A stretch of DNA of 64,000 nt from Metopolophium dirhodum (Eukaryota > Arthropoda > Insecta > Hemiptera > Aphididae). Below, piece after piece: positions 37,149-50,000 of this stretch; position 1 is the stretch's first letter, and each line of letters starts with the position of its first letter. The notes under the pieces are model-generated. The model was given only the letters and a program-made list of their open reading frames with translations, made no database searches and had not been told where the DNA came from. Location of the stretch: the NCBI RefSeq assembly GCF_019925205.1, contig NW_026869907.1, positions 310,001 to 374,000 of the forward strand, written 5' to 3'. The position numbers were made by a program, and so were the translations under genes.

Positions 37149-38164
37149 AAAATAAAAAACCAACAAAAAAAAAACGATGGTAAAATCAATTTTTGAGGTG
37201 TTAAAAAGGCAGTCGGTCGAGTGTAGAGCGTACTAGAGTGTGCCTATACCATTATTGAACAATAATAATAATAATACGACGACGACGACGACGACACGAC
37301 TTCGCGATCAGTAATACCAGAAAAATAGGTAAACACCGCCACCACGACGTACGGCCGGATTGCAAAGTGTGTCGTATCCATTTTCTTATCACCCTGTAGA
37401 TAACTATAACACGTCAGTGCGACATGTCCTCTCCTCACTCGTCGTTCCCGCTCTCTTTCCCCTGACGGCACCGAACCTGCTCTACTCGTCGACGTGCGAC
37501 GTGCCCCGCTTGCCCCGACAACCTGCAACTAGTCGTCATCGGTCAGGAAAAAAAACTCAGAAGAATATTATACTCGCTGGCTATATGTTTTATCGCACAT
37601 ACAGTTGTGGTAAGTTCGGTAACGATAATGGCTGACAACGGCTGTTGATAGCGAAAGGAAATAGTGGGACCTTCTGCCCGCCATCCGCCCCCCCCACCCC
37701 CGCAACACGCTGACACACATATTATAAGTACACGGCGGTGTGCGTGTGTGTGTATGTGAACCTTAGTGGTGGTATATATATATATAGTGTACACAGATAC
37801 AACATAAAAGCTTTTAAAGATAATACGGGCGAGAAAATAACATCGTGCCGAGAATGTCGGAGACGACGGGCACCGAGTTCATTGTTGGTGGCCATTGTTA
37901 AGTATGACGGCGGTGGCGACGAGACGAGCGGCGAGTCGGTCAATGGTGCCGGTGGTGGTGGCGATGGGGAGGGTTCGAGAGAAGGGGTTGGAAGGAAACA
38001 GCCGAACCGTTTACTGTTTATATCGTCGTCGTCGTCGCCCGGACGGTCGCGCCGTTTTTGTGTCCACGTGCACACCCTTTTTCCGTCGCCACCATTCGTC
38101 CGGTTATCCGCGCCAACGTTCCGTATAATATTGAATTCTAAATATTATTATGATATAACAGTAT
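37149..38164. other. CpG island-like block with GAC and GGT/GGC repeats
   Basis: The most GC-rich kilobase in the window. It has (AAT)n then (ACG)n at 37259-37299, C8-A-C5 at 37688-37701, TG and TA runs at 37737-37785, and purine/CG repeats at 37905-37990. Frames are open on both strands because of composition. On the minus strand an ATG near 37905 has a good context (aacaATGG) and reads MATNNELGARRLRHSRHDVI. On the plus strand a glycine-rich frame (37738-38166) starts at GTG. Neither matches a family. Promoter/5' UTR is the likeliest role; direction unresolved. Confidence 0.4.
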
Positions 38165-40640
38165 AATCGATAAGCATTTTTACTCGTGGCATGATATCAA
38201 GAACACTTTCGACCGGCGTTAATTATAAAAAAAAGACATCGGAGATGCCACCAGCCGCACGCGGCAGGCGTTAATGGGTTTTCGACCAACGACCTTAAAT
38301 ACCGAACATGTTCTCGGGACGGAATGCCGTACTTTGTTCCCAACCGACGCCGAAATAGACCCGCCCTGTAGATCGATACGAGGCGCTTTGGCCAGCTGAG
38401 ACTCTGCACCGAACAGACGACCAGATGCGTCTATTCGTGATTGATATTATAGCGTCCTAGGATGTTTTTTCGCGACCGTTTCCCCCCTGCAACATAATAT
38501 TGAGTAGTGAAATTATCGGATTTGTACCAAAACTGTTTCTCTTTTTCGATATGCTCCGGTGCAGGTTTTCTCAATGACCAAGTCGCTGACGTTCTCGATT
38601 TAAATGGCTTGCTCAACAGAGTCATCCAATCTACCTGTGGGCATGGTACCTGTAGCTCAGTGTGCTACGCAAAATTCTCCTCGGCTCACAAACTTTGAAG
38701 TGAGAAAAACATCCGAATCCCGGGCGTCTGCAAATCTCACATAGAGTTCAATTTGCCGTTAAACGTTTAAAATTTATAAAAACTCAATACATCATTCGAC
38801 GCTCGTGTCTGTATGACAAACATTTTGGATATCCGTCAGAAAATACCTTGTTCACTATCCTCACCATGTCATGTTTGCCATGTTATTCCAACTGAAGACT
38901 ACACACCCGTCGTGATGGTGTGAAAATTCAATACCATGGTTCCATAGATTTTTCGAAAAATATTCTTCATTATAAATACATACGGTTAAACATGTGATCG
39001 AGGCTGTTGCCGTGCATGTGCAGTGATCATCATTCCAAAAGTCAAAAGTAGCTAGGCCTAGGCACGTACGTCACCCGCCAGCGATCCAGTCTTACGATAC
39101 GCGAGCGCATCGTACCACGACGTCATGTTTGCCGCATTATTACATACATTTATACGCGTCAGACGCAAAATTTAATTGGATAAACGTAGTACCTATAGTG
39201 TCCGACCTGTGTTAGTAACCCATACCGGTATACACCGACGGAGAAAATTTTATCGCTTATGACGAGGAAAAGATAAAGGTTATATTATTCCTTCCATATT
39301 TACGGGTGCGTGTGAGAGATTTATACTTCTTACCTAGTACGTCATATTATATATAATTAAATATACGAGTTTATGACTTTTTTATTGGGTTACCTTGAAG
39401 TTTTGCACCACTAAGTCTAGTTATGGAATTATAGGTAGGTACCTAAGGTATTAACCATAAGTATATGTATAAACAAAACTGAATAATTTGTACACCGTGG
39501 TGTCATTTAAATTACCTGTAAGTTGTAACCCTGGAAGAGTTATTCTTTATGACAATGTCGTTATGTTTTCATAACAAAGGAAAAGTTTCATAAGATATTG
39601 GTTGATTGAAATCGATTGGTATAAAGATATCTATCGCATTTTACAGAGAAAGTGCGTATTAAATAGTTTCTAAAATATCATCTTTTCAAATTAAACTAGG
39701 TAATTAATGTTCGAGAAATAATTGTATACTAGGCCGGTTCACCATCCTCGTTTAACAAACCATTATCAATATAATCGCATTTATATTAAATATGTATTAT
39801 AATGTATTGAGTGATACTATTATTTCATATGGATTAAATGCAATTGAACGTGCTATCTTCACGAGAGTTTTTTTTCAAAAACTATATTCTATTATTCTAT
39901 ATAGTTACATTTTTATGTAAAACGTAAATTCATCGGCTAATATACATGTATGCAGAAATGAGTCCTGCACTACTTGAAGTTTTTTTTTTTTCACATAATT
40001 TGTTTGGTTTCAAAGTCATCAATAATTATAAAACACGAAGTATCTACGTATGTAGATGGAAATGCACGCAATAATACATACAGATAATTACTAGTACGAT
40101 TTTTAATACGATATATTATTTTGTGGAACAGAGGACATTTTTACACCGCGTTAAACCGGTATACCTAACGCGAAGTTAACCACGGGATATTATTAATAAT
40201 GCTCATTAAGTACTGAAGTTTTAGCGAAACATGCTCGTTAGTCGCATGCGTCTTTAAAAGCCCAACTTTTATTCACTCGTTCGCGACCCACACAACGCGT
40301 ATGGTCGGAAATATTCTCTTAAAAACGTCTAATAGGAGTGGAGTAAGAGAATAATTAATGTGCTCGGCGAAAACTTCTAGATTAAAACTGTACATGCGTA
40401 GTGTTGATCAAGTTTATAAAATTAAGAAGTATAGACGCCGTCAGAAACGTATGCTCTACATACATCAACTTGTCACGTCTGACTACATGGTTAAGTATGG
40501 TAAGAGGGGAAACTGCAAGGGAAATATTTCGTACGGCAACACACGCGCCGTGTGCAATAACACGTCCGCCGTCGTGTAGCAGTTGTCGTTATTACCCTTA
40601 TTGTTGTCGAGTGGAACAATAATTTAATTTCTTTGTACCC
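38165..40640. other. moderate-GC noncoding sequence, then AT-rich
   Basis: 38165-39300 keeps CpGs and ordinary complexity, with frames on both strands (38197-38409 minus, 38431-38625 minus) that I cannot place. 39300-40220 is AT-rich. 40220-40640 is CpG-bearing with a plus frame from 40358 (73 codons, basic) lacking any known motif. Confidence 0.4.
38565..38698 (+). other. candidate terminal exon
   Basis: A pyrimidine-rich run (gtttctctttttcg) leads to ctccggtgcag (AG at 38563-38564). The open frame that follows reads FLNDQVADVLDLNGLLNRVI, then QSTCGHGTCSSVCYAKFSSA, and stops at TGA 38696-38698. The peptide looks protein-like, but no family is recognised. The distance from pyrimidines to AG is rather long. 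Part of it (38652 on) also looks faintly like a tRNA A box, listed under rejected items. Confidence 0.15.
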
Positions 40641-43600
40641 GTACCTAGGTATAATTTAATGGGAAAACGCCATAAAAATAAACCACGATAACAATATCGA
40701 CCGATTTGCGTAATAACTGTCAAATAATAAAACAAACGACGCCGTTCACGTTTTTTGAATTGATTAAAAAACAATAGTTATAAGCTCTGGACAACTATGG
40801 CTCGCGTCTGTTACTTTTACGATTGCCGATTGGCAGACCATAGATAGAATATTACGTCCAAAATAATTATTACCTATATTGTCATTATTATTGTTATAGC
40901 GTCGGTAATGTTTTTTGTGTAAATTATTTTGAAAAGCTTTTAGATTGAACCTGGTTGTTTTCTCAACATGCACCATACTTGCTGAGTCAAACATTAAACT
41001 CTGTTAGTCTTTTCATATGACTTTTTTTTATAGATTAAATATGTATGAATACATCATGCATTTTCATATTTTTAAAATATTACTCCCGCTTCGCATTACA
41101 ATTGATTTGTTTTATATTCTTAAATTTTAAACTTTTGACCAAACATTTTACTTTGAGAACATTTTTCTAAAAATCGATTTAATACAATATAATAATATTA
41201 TATTATGACTTTAATGCATACATGCAAATACAAATTTTTAGTTAAACTTCTTGAATCAAAAATATTTGTTGTTTTCAAAAATGTCATATCCAATTACCAG
41301 CATGAGTTTCGAAACCCATTATACAACTAAAGATTTGACTGTCTAATATCCCGGTCTTATGTTGTTGTGATATTTTTCATGTCAGTACTTAATATTATAA
41401 TGTATAATAATATACAATATAATGTAAAAATGTATACTACAAACATAAGCCGATAGAAAGTATTTTAAGGGATTTTTTTAAATTTAATTAGAACTCTTTC
41501 TTGTCTCTTATCCACATTAGCTAAACGGTATATTCAAGCCCAATGCATGTCAAGCTATACACAATTTAAACGCGCTTATTTAAAAATAGGCTGATTTATT
41601 TTCTAATTTTCTAATTTTTATTTAAATAAGAATACATTTTTTTTATGAGAATCTGGTATTGCAATAATAAAAATATCTATCTAGCTGAAGTTACAAATAA
41701 ATGTATTAATTGGTATATATATAATATATTAATTAAAATATGAATTCCCAATTCGAAATCTAGTTTCAAGAAGATTTATCGTAGGAAAATAATGATGTTG
41801 GTAAATTTTATTAAAACTGGTTCTGTATTACGACAAAACAAAAAATTGAGTTAGAGCATCGCTCGAGGCGTTCATAAATTGAATAAGATAACGCGTTTTA
41901 CCCGAACAATATACGATTATAATGGAAATATGAGGCAGGTACGAATTAGTTTGGCGGTTTGAAGTATTCATTAAAATGCGGGCAATTCTTTAACGCACCA
42001 GACGTATCTACTGAATTTCAATTATGATTCAGCATTAATAATAATTTCTAGTTTCATTATACGGCATCGCCCTTGCCTGCATCATTTCGACATTCCCGAG
42101 TGATTGGAAAAAATATCGACAACCCCTCTGGTTTTTACACGGATACCGTTAACCGTTCATTCAGGAATGCGTGTCGCCACCATAGCAATATTTTCAAGCC
42201 ATCCGAGGTGATGGTATTTAAACAGTTTGGAATTCGGTAAAAGCGAACCATAAAGTTGGGTGCCAACTAGACATAAAGAATATAGTAGTTCTAGATAGAA
42301 TAGAACGGTGACACTGTGAGAGGTTTTCAAACGAATGTATTTTGGATTTAAACGTTGACGGGAATGCTGAATTCTTAATTTCGTTTTCGACTGACCGAAT
42401 GATCTTAGTTGGAACAAAATAATAAATAAGTATAAACTAATCCATTGAATTTGATATCTCAGACCAGGGTCTATTTTTGTGTTTGATGTGTATTTGTAAT
42501 ATGTTGTACTAATGATTAAAGAATTTAACGACGAATTTCTGACTGTATTTACATTGTTTTGATAACAAATTACTTATGAAATTATTTTATAATCTGCCAA
42601 TAAAGGTAAAAATAATTGATAAGCTTTGAAGTTATTTGATAACCGTGCACATAGTTGTGGACTCGTGACTAAGATCACGGTATCTGATAACTATTAACAC
42701 CTAAGTATGTAAAGTACCTAATTATATTTAAATATTTTCACAAGACCTCAAGCAGATTAAAAAAGAGAGAATTATAGTCAAGTGATTCTCGTCATTAAGT
42801 AGGTCAACGTAATGGATGTGTTAAATTTGAATTCAATGATAGATCATTGCTTACGAATATTGATTCTGAGTGGAGGGCTAATACTGAACTGAGGCCAATA
42901 GTAATTTATTTTTCTATTAGTTAAGTACAACGGTAGATTGGTTCAATGTCGCCAAAAATAAATCACATTTTAATAATCAAGTAATTATTATATTATTAGC
43001 TGATATTAAAAAATCAATACCTATACGAATCGCAGTCCTCAGAACAGTGCCATTTATTTCGTGGTATAAATAGATTAAATTAACCAAATCAATTTTTACA
43101 TTGCTAACATCTATAGCAAATAATAATGTAAGACGCGAAATACGTAATGGTTAAAAGTTATAAGTCCCTACAAATATAATATTTTTTTGAATTATAAGTC
43201 TTACGACAAAAAACTATTATTGTTATTTTTTAGTCAAATATCAAATCTAGTAAAAATCTAAACTTAAATGTCTATAGAAAAAAATAATTTATCGTGGTAT
43301 AATATTATGGATTTTTGATATTTTTCGCAGTCAGTGAAAGAAAAACTTATAAGAAATTTTGCAGGGTTGCATTCTTAAGTCTTAGCCATTAAAAATGACA
43401 GTTGTATAGGTTCTTACACGTTAACCTAAAAAATAATTTAATATATTTCGTAATTTTCACCAATTTTGCCCTTCAAGCAATTGTAAATATTGTTGGATAT
43501 TTTTAATTGCATTAAGAGCAACTTAGGATGAATCCTCTATTAATGTTACAATATTTTTTATCAAACGTAAACATTTTTATCAGCATTATAATATACACGA

Positions 43601-43959
43601 ATTTCAAATGTATAGGTATAAATAGTTTAAAACTAGTGCTAATACGTCTTAATAAGTATTTTTAAAATGTTATTGTGTATAGCAAATAATGATTCAGACG
43701 TTAGTGGAATATTTCAAGTTGTTTTTTCTTTTTTTAATTACGAAAAAATAGTATGATGAGAAATCGTTGTTTTATCGAATAATTATTTCGTTACAATTTG
43801 AACTTAAAATCTGCTGAGATTTAATTTTCTCGAAAACTATAAAATTATTTTGGTTTTTTTTTAAATGTACATATTTCATAGTTGTTTCTTGAACGAACCG
43901 ATTGGACTTTCGAATAGAATTATTTACGTGTACGATAACAATAACGTGTAAGGTATATT
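40641..43959. other. mostly AT-rich noncoding sequence
   Basis: AT-rich apart from 41860-42420, which has CpGs and a minus frame at 42157-42417. That frame is 86 codons, starts at TTG and reads VLFYLELLYSLCLVGTQLYG in the middle; it has no known family and no good splice sites. No other feature found. Confidence 0.5.
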
Positions 43960-44662
43960 ATACCATAACCGTTGACACAAGAGCACTTGGCGCATTATTG
44001 GAGCACGCATAATATGCGTTTAGTCGGATGTTTGAAATCGCGAGAAATAGGTTTGAACTGTCCAAATATTTCGTGTGGTCGACCTCCATCACCTACCGTA
44101 CTGGTACAGCGACAACGTGTCGTGAGACGGACGTGTCTTGAAACCGCAACTATAATGTCAAACTTGCAAGCAAGCAAGCACACCGTCACAGCCATGTATA
44201 GAATCCGTTGTCGTAGCAGTACACGAATTGGTTACTTAAGATGTTCAAACATTTTTTTTGGCCGTCCATTATGTTGTGCTGCAACTGCTGCGGTATAATG
44301 ATATTGTCGTATTGATACTACGGCTAAATCGATTGTCGTTCGTCCGTTGTTTTTCGATGCGGAATCAGACTAAAATGTGTTTGTTTCGTAACACAGAAAC
44401 TTATTTAAATAACACAATACTATATTAATATATTAGTCGACTTTTAACGGAGTGCAATACCTGCTGTTGAATCGTATTTAGTTGCCGCGAAAACTATAAG
44501 TCGCGATGATGATATTATATTTGATGGCAAGCGATTCCGTTGTCTGCATACATCACGATATCAGATAGTCGTCATTTGTACCCCCGTGAGTTCAACGAAC
44601 GCATTATATCGTATTTAAAGTGCAGTATTAAAAATTAAAAATTGTATACGTAATATTATGAT
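43960..44662. other. CpG-bearing block
   Basis: Higher GC with a plus frame 43972-44298 (TTG start; first ATG leaves 94 residues, cysteine- and arginine-rich). No motif was recognised and the opposite strand is open over 43995-44195 too, so composition explains both. Confidence 0.35.
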
Positions 44663-45087
44663 TAGGGCTCGGATATAAATGCCCTAAAAATACCCTAAGA
44701 AATTATTGCTCGATTAGAAAATACTTCGATAAAAGTTGTTTAGTTGTATGCAATCAAATCGGATAGTTGGATGGTGTGACATCAAGATACATTTCAGCCT
44801 TGTCTAAATTAAAACCGGATCACCTGATGTTAAGTTCAAAATGAAAATAATTTATAGTTATTATTACGTAGTACTGTGTAGTACTTATATTTCAATAAGG
44901 TCAGTTTTTTCAGTCATGATACGAGAAATAGGTCAACAATTAGAAACGCATTATAAACGTCAAAAAATTCCCCCAAAAAATGTTGCGCTTAGAACATGGA
45001 TTACTTGAAACACATATCTTGTAACGTGAAAAGCATCGTGTAAGACATTCCAAAAATATATGCAAGTGCATTGAAATCCAAGCCCTA
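44663..45087. mobile_element. hAT-type MITE (425 bp)
   Basis: The left end TAGGGCTCGGATATAAATGC and the reverse complement of the right end TAGGGCTTGGATTTCAATGC agree at 17 of 20 positions. The flanking 8-mers attatgat (44655-44662) and attataat (45088-45095) agree at 7 of 8, a clear hAT-length duplication. No transposase is encoded. The terminus family differs from the CAGTGGT(T/C) ends of the other two MITEs, so this is a separate family. Confidence 0.85.
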
Positions 45088-46490
45088 ATTATAATCATCT
45101 CGAGAAAACTGAATTCCGTAAACTTCACTTATAATACGCGACGTAAGCCTTGTCTTTAAATATCTCAAGTTTCCAAATAAGCATTAACAATTAAATTGAT
45201 ACAAATATATCATTTATCTGGAACTTGCAAAATTACATTGTAATAATAACTGAAACTTACTTTTTTTTTAACAACCAACTTGTTTTGAATGCCTGATGCG
45301 TGCGATAACTAATTGATTATGTTACCAATAAATAATAAACGATTAGTACTCAATCATTGTGACAATAATTCGAGAGGGTCGTTTGTGCGCACAACCAACC
45401 CAAAAATCCTAATTTTTTTTTTTTTTTATATATAAGACTTACCTATTTTAATATTGTTAAACGCTTATGTAAAATGCATACAGACATTATATAGTACACT
45501 CTTGTATATATATATATAATACTATTTATTATTTGCTAATATATGTACGCACGTCACGCAGTTCAACGCGGAGTGCTGTATTTTATTTCATACAGGTCAC
45601 GCATGTTAAATAATTAATAAAATAACCTGCATTGTTCAACCACAGTGAACGTATGGGTACATAAGGGCTGTTTACTTATTTCAAATGTCTTGGCTCTACG
45701 AACAAAAAAAATATGTATTATACAATATTGACAGAACGGTTTACATTGCATTGTTGTTACACTGTTCAAACTACTTAATATGTTAATTCGATTAGTACAT
45801 ATTACTATTTTTAGCTTAAATGTAAAATATGTACGTCTTTCATTGTAAAACACAACCGATGGGTACAATTCTCAAAACTTTTTAATATTTGATTTTTTCG
45901 GAAACGAAGTGCTCATGGCACGATGCGGGATGGCCGGCAAAAAACGTTCTTGACGAAATACTTTAATAACGTCACGTTAAACAGTTATTTTAGTCAAAAC
46001 ATCTAATTTCTGTTCCATCATACTGATCGATCTAGTAATGCGATAATACTTTTAAAACTGATTTGAATTCGTTATTATGTCTACTTGAGATTGGTTAGTC
46101 CACTCTTCACAATTTCACCCCCCCCCCCCCTCCCCCAACATCTATAAGTTTAGCTTGAATATTTTGAAATTTCGGAATTTTCAAACGTTGTTTATTCGGG
46201 ATTTATTCGTAATATAAATCAGAAATCTTAAAATGTGGACCGACCGATCTCAAATAGACATTCTAACGAATCACATATCAGATTTCAATTTTCTGAAATA
46301 TTATTGCATCGATCGGTAGGATGGAACAAAAAAGAAAAGCAGGAGCGGTATGTTGGAGCGACGATCCGCGATAGATTAGTTCTAAATATCTTGCGTATAT
46401 TGATAATATATCACTACACTACGTATATTATACATTTCTAATTATTATAATTAATAAAATATTTAAGTAATAAGTATATATGAAGTATAT
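45088..46490. other. noncoding sequence with a C-run
   Basis: AT-rich with a poly-T at about 45413-45427 and TA repeats near 45508. C13-T-C5 lies at 46118-46136. The plus frame at 46235-46441 starts at GTG and shows nothing recognisable. Confidence 0.5.
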
Positions 46491-46548
46491 GTAAAGTGGA
46501 AATCCCTAAAAGTGCAGCCTGGTGGTAAAGTGGAAATCCCCAAAAGTG
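46491..46548. repeat. 34-bp period tandem duplication
   Basis: gtaaagtggaaatccctaaa at 46491 recurs at 46525 as gtaaagtggaaatccccaaa; both continue agtg before diverging. Confidence 0.85.
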
Positions 46549-46880
46549 TTGGGCGCGCATATCACGCGTATTGCCTGCACAACCAGACACTGAAATGTAT
46601 ACCACGGTTCTTACAAAACATAAACTTTCGGTTACATCTTATATACATAATATCATAACCTCCTTGCATGACACATAAACAATTTTATTTCACGAAATTA
46701 TAGAACAATCTGACTGTTGCATAGTGCACAGTGCATTACCTTTGGCGTGATTAAATTTTTTTGTGCGTCGTGTTTGGTATCGACTTTGTAATAGAAAACG
46801 GTATGACGCGAGGATTTGAAACAGCGTAATTAGATCTGAATATTATGCATATTATTATAATTTATAAACCATAACGATTT

Positions 46881-47093
46881 GGTGACTTCAACATCAATTT
46901 TGATGATGAGAAATCGGAGACATTTAAAACTTTCCAAGGGACACATTCAATTTACATACCTATGATAAACAATCCAACAGAATCTACAACTAGAAATTAC
47001 ACCACTATTGATGCAGTATTTTCAAGATATTTGGATTTTATGGTATATTTCAGTTATCACGGGCCTCTAATTTCGATTACTCAATATGATTAA
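46881..47093 (+). pseudogene. endonuclease C-terminal fragment of a mobile element
   Basis: Seventy codons followed by TAA read GDFNINFDDEKSETFKTF at the start, PTESTTRNYTTIDAVFSRYL in the middle (about residues 32-51) and YFSYHGPLIS near the end (56-65). The GDFN motif and the TTIDAVF...SYHxP(L/I) pattern are those of exonuclease-endonuclease-phosphatase-type domains. I know them from non-LTR retrotransposons and the endonuclease tail of Helitron-like (Helentron) proteins joined to PIF1-type helicases in invertebrates; the last fits best. Upstream, the expected hydrophobic strand before GDFN is readable only in another frame (ataacgatt), implying a frameshift, with a stop just before GDFN in this frame. 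It is a degraded, 5'-truncated relic without its helicase. Confidence 0.75.
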
Positions 47094-50000
47094 TATATTA
47101 GTAATTAAATAGTAATAATTATTATTATTTTCAATTTCCATTCATTTTTCACATTTACTTAAATACATTAATTACTTACTGATATTTATTTTGAATGGTT
47201 TCACTAAAATGTATTTGTAATCTATAATATTTGTTCGAAAAGAAACTTCGTTTCTACCAGGAATCCCATGACACCACTCACTTTTATTTTATTTTTGATT
47301 GTAATAATAATATTTATAATATATAATCGAACATGTACACTATTATTTACATGTGTATAATAAGTTTTAAATTAATTACTCTTTAAAATATTTGATAAAT
47401 ATTCTAATTACTCCTATTTTGAATGTTCGATTCCTAAATTGGTTTTTTATAAGTTCCAAAATAATTGTTTTTAATATAAACCTTTTTTTTTATTTTATTT
47501 ATAGATAATAAACTAACTGTTTATTTTTATCTTCAAAAACAATATGAAAAACTCACTAATCAAATATATAGGACACTAAAAATACTTAAATTGCAAAAGC
47601 ATTTAAACTTCTGTTTTTTCTTTACCGTTTTTCCCCTGATACTATTGCTGACTTCAATTGATAGCCTTTCAAATGTCAGCCGAGGGTTCAATCTTGAGTT
47701 TCTATGAAACAAATTCTCTTATTGAAACTCAATGCAATGATTATGAACCGAAACGGTAGGTATATCAACAGTAAAAGAGTAGGTACACACGGTTCTTAAC
47801 TTCAAAAGAAAACCTATCAAGGTGTGTTTCTATTTTATTTTGTCAGGCATGAATATTAACGATTCTATATAAACTTAAAACTAAAACGGATCAGCGATAC
47901 TGAGTAAGTCGTGGTTTTGAAGTCTTCTACCGGCGAATTTTTACTTTCATTTTGTAGTTTCCGTAATATGTATTTATTTTTTTTATTTTCATTATTCGAG
48001 AAAGTCTCAATGTCCACGATGATATTATTATTGACATTATGCTTAAGATTATTTATCTAAATCATATGAGCTATTTGTGCACATTTCCTCGGAGATTATA
48101 AATGGTCTAGCGTATTAACAATGGGACATTGTCAAACCACTATTAACGATATTCAGAGCAATGCATCTACACGAACGTCGTTTATCAGAGTAGACCATTT
48201 GATAGACCTGTAAACTGTAGAATAGTCGTTGATAAAGTGTTTAAATCTTCTTATTTATGTAAAATACAATCCTGGAACCCTTGAAAAAAAATTTACAAAT
48301 CACACAGATTTACGTAATATTAATGCGAATATTAATAACCTAACTGTGTTAGGGTGCTGCGCTGTGCTTAATCGATAATAAGAAAAATACACTTAATTTA
48401 AAATGGGTAGGTAATAAAATCATAAAGCTTAAATAAACGATATACTTTTCTCAATGCTAAAGGTACACGTTAACACATTTTAAGAAAAATAATAAGATTT
48501 TTACTTATTTATGACACGATCAAAATCTAAAAATATTTTAATAATATCCAATGCACTATTATTATTTTAAATTGTATTAGCAAATGTTCAATATTTCTTT
48601 ATTTTTTGCACAATCTTGATATGAGTGCATTTAGGTTCATAAAGTTATAACAAAGGTCATAATGATGTTGTTCTTAAGTTTAATTAGTAATACAATAGAA
48701 ACACTGTATTCCGGATTTAAGATTTGCTTTCTATTGAATAAAACTTACATATTGTTTACTTGTCTGTTTTGGACGTTTTCCAACACTATAATAAATATCC
48801 ACCCAAACAATTATACATAACTTTATTAACTTAGTATAAATTCAACATATTATATCTCCTAAATGCTGGCTCACATTAACTTTGTCGGTATACATGTCTC
48901 GGTGGTTCATTAATGTGTTCAAAGGATCGTTGCCACTAAGCGGTTTAAAGGATTCTTTAAACCCTCAGGTAACCTTTAATATGCTCATTAACATTGGTAA
49001 TTCACGGATATCATTATTACACCTCAATATAATATTTAATGTCACTGCCTGCGTAGATAGAATCAACATTATTATAATATTAAAACGGTATAACATACAC
49101 ATATTATATTATTAAGCCCACGTGAAGTAAAATTATTATTATAGCACTAAAATCATAAAACATGTAAATGAATAGAAAAAACCTATTTTCTTTTCTACTC
49201 ATCAGGTGAACTAAAAAATAATTTTTGAATATAAGCGAATTATTTTTGCTATTCAAAAGGAGGCATAATTCATTGTTTTTGTTGCTAATAAACTATGCGT
49301 TTTAAAAAATTTGTTTATTCATTGAATATTATTTTATAAAATATATATTATAAATTATAGCTTTCAATAATTTGTATCATTATTGAATGCATCATAAAAA
49401 TACGCACAAATGTGTATGGTGTACACTGAGTGTGAGTGTATATTATTACTGTGTATTGTGTTTTAAGCGTAAAAAAAACAAATTCATCATATTATAATAT
49501 TACAATTTTAAGATAACGATAACAACAATAATATTGGTCTTTATTCAACATTCCAATATTTATAGTTAAAATTAATTAGTGTGTTGTTTAATGAATAAAC
49601 AAACGAATCCATCCAACTGTTAAAATTATAAATGGATATTTTTGAATGATTGATGTGGTATTTCTAGTTAAATTACATTTCATCGAAATAGGTCGTACAA
49701 ACACATTGTATTGTGTTTATTTGAACGTTATGATTATTCACTATACAATGTTATATTTTGTATAGTATAAATGTGTACATATTATAATTATTATATTAAG
49801 TTGTCATAAATAAGTCAAAATAAAAGTACTTGCACATAAAGATTGTTCAAAAGTATAATTTACTTTTATTTCTTATATTATATAGTTCTAAGATAATAAT
49901 CCGATCATAAATTAAGTGCTGAGGATATGAACTACGGTCAATTGTTCACAACGATATTATGACAACGATTAATGGTAATATATTGTTGATAGACAATATA

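Noticed and set aside
37722..38166. Glycine/proline-rich frames on both strands
   Set aside because: Open on both strands because of GC- and repeat-rich composition; starts are non-ATG or weakly supported.
38645..38730. tRNA-like signals (tgtagctcagtgtg A box, atccgaatcccgg B box)
   Set aside because: Spacing is about right, but acceptor, anticodon and T stems do not pair and the B box is imperfect. At most a relic; not called as a tRNA.
39725..39770. ggccggttcaccatcctcg resembling an insect MITE terminus
   Set aside because: No inverted partner or target duplication was found.
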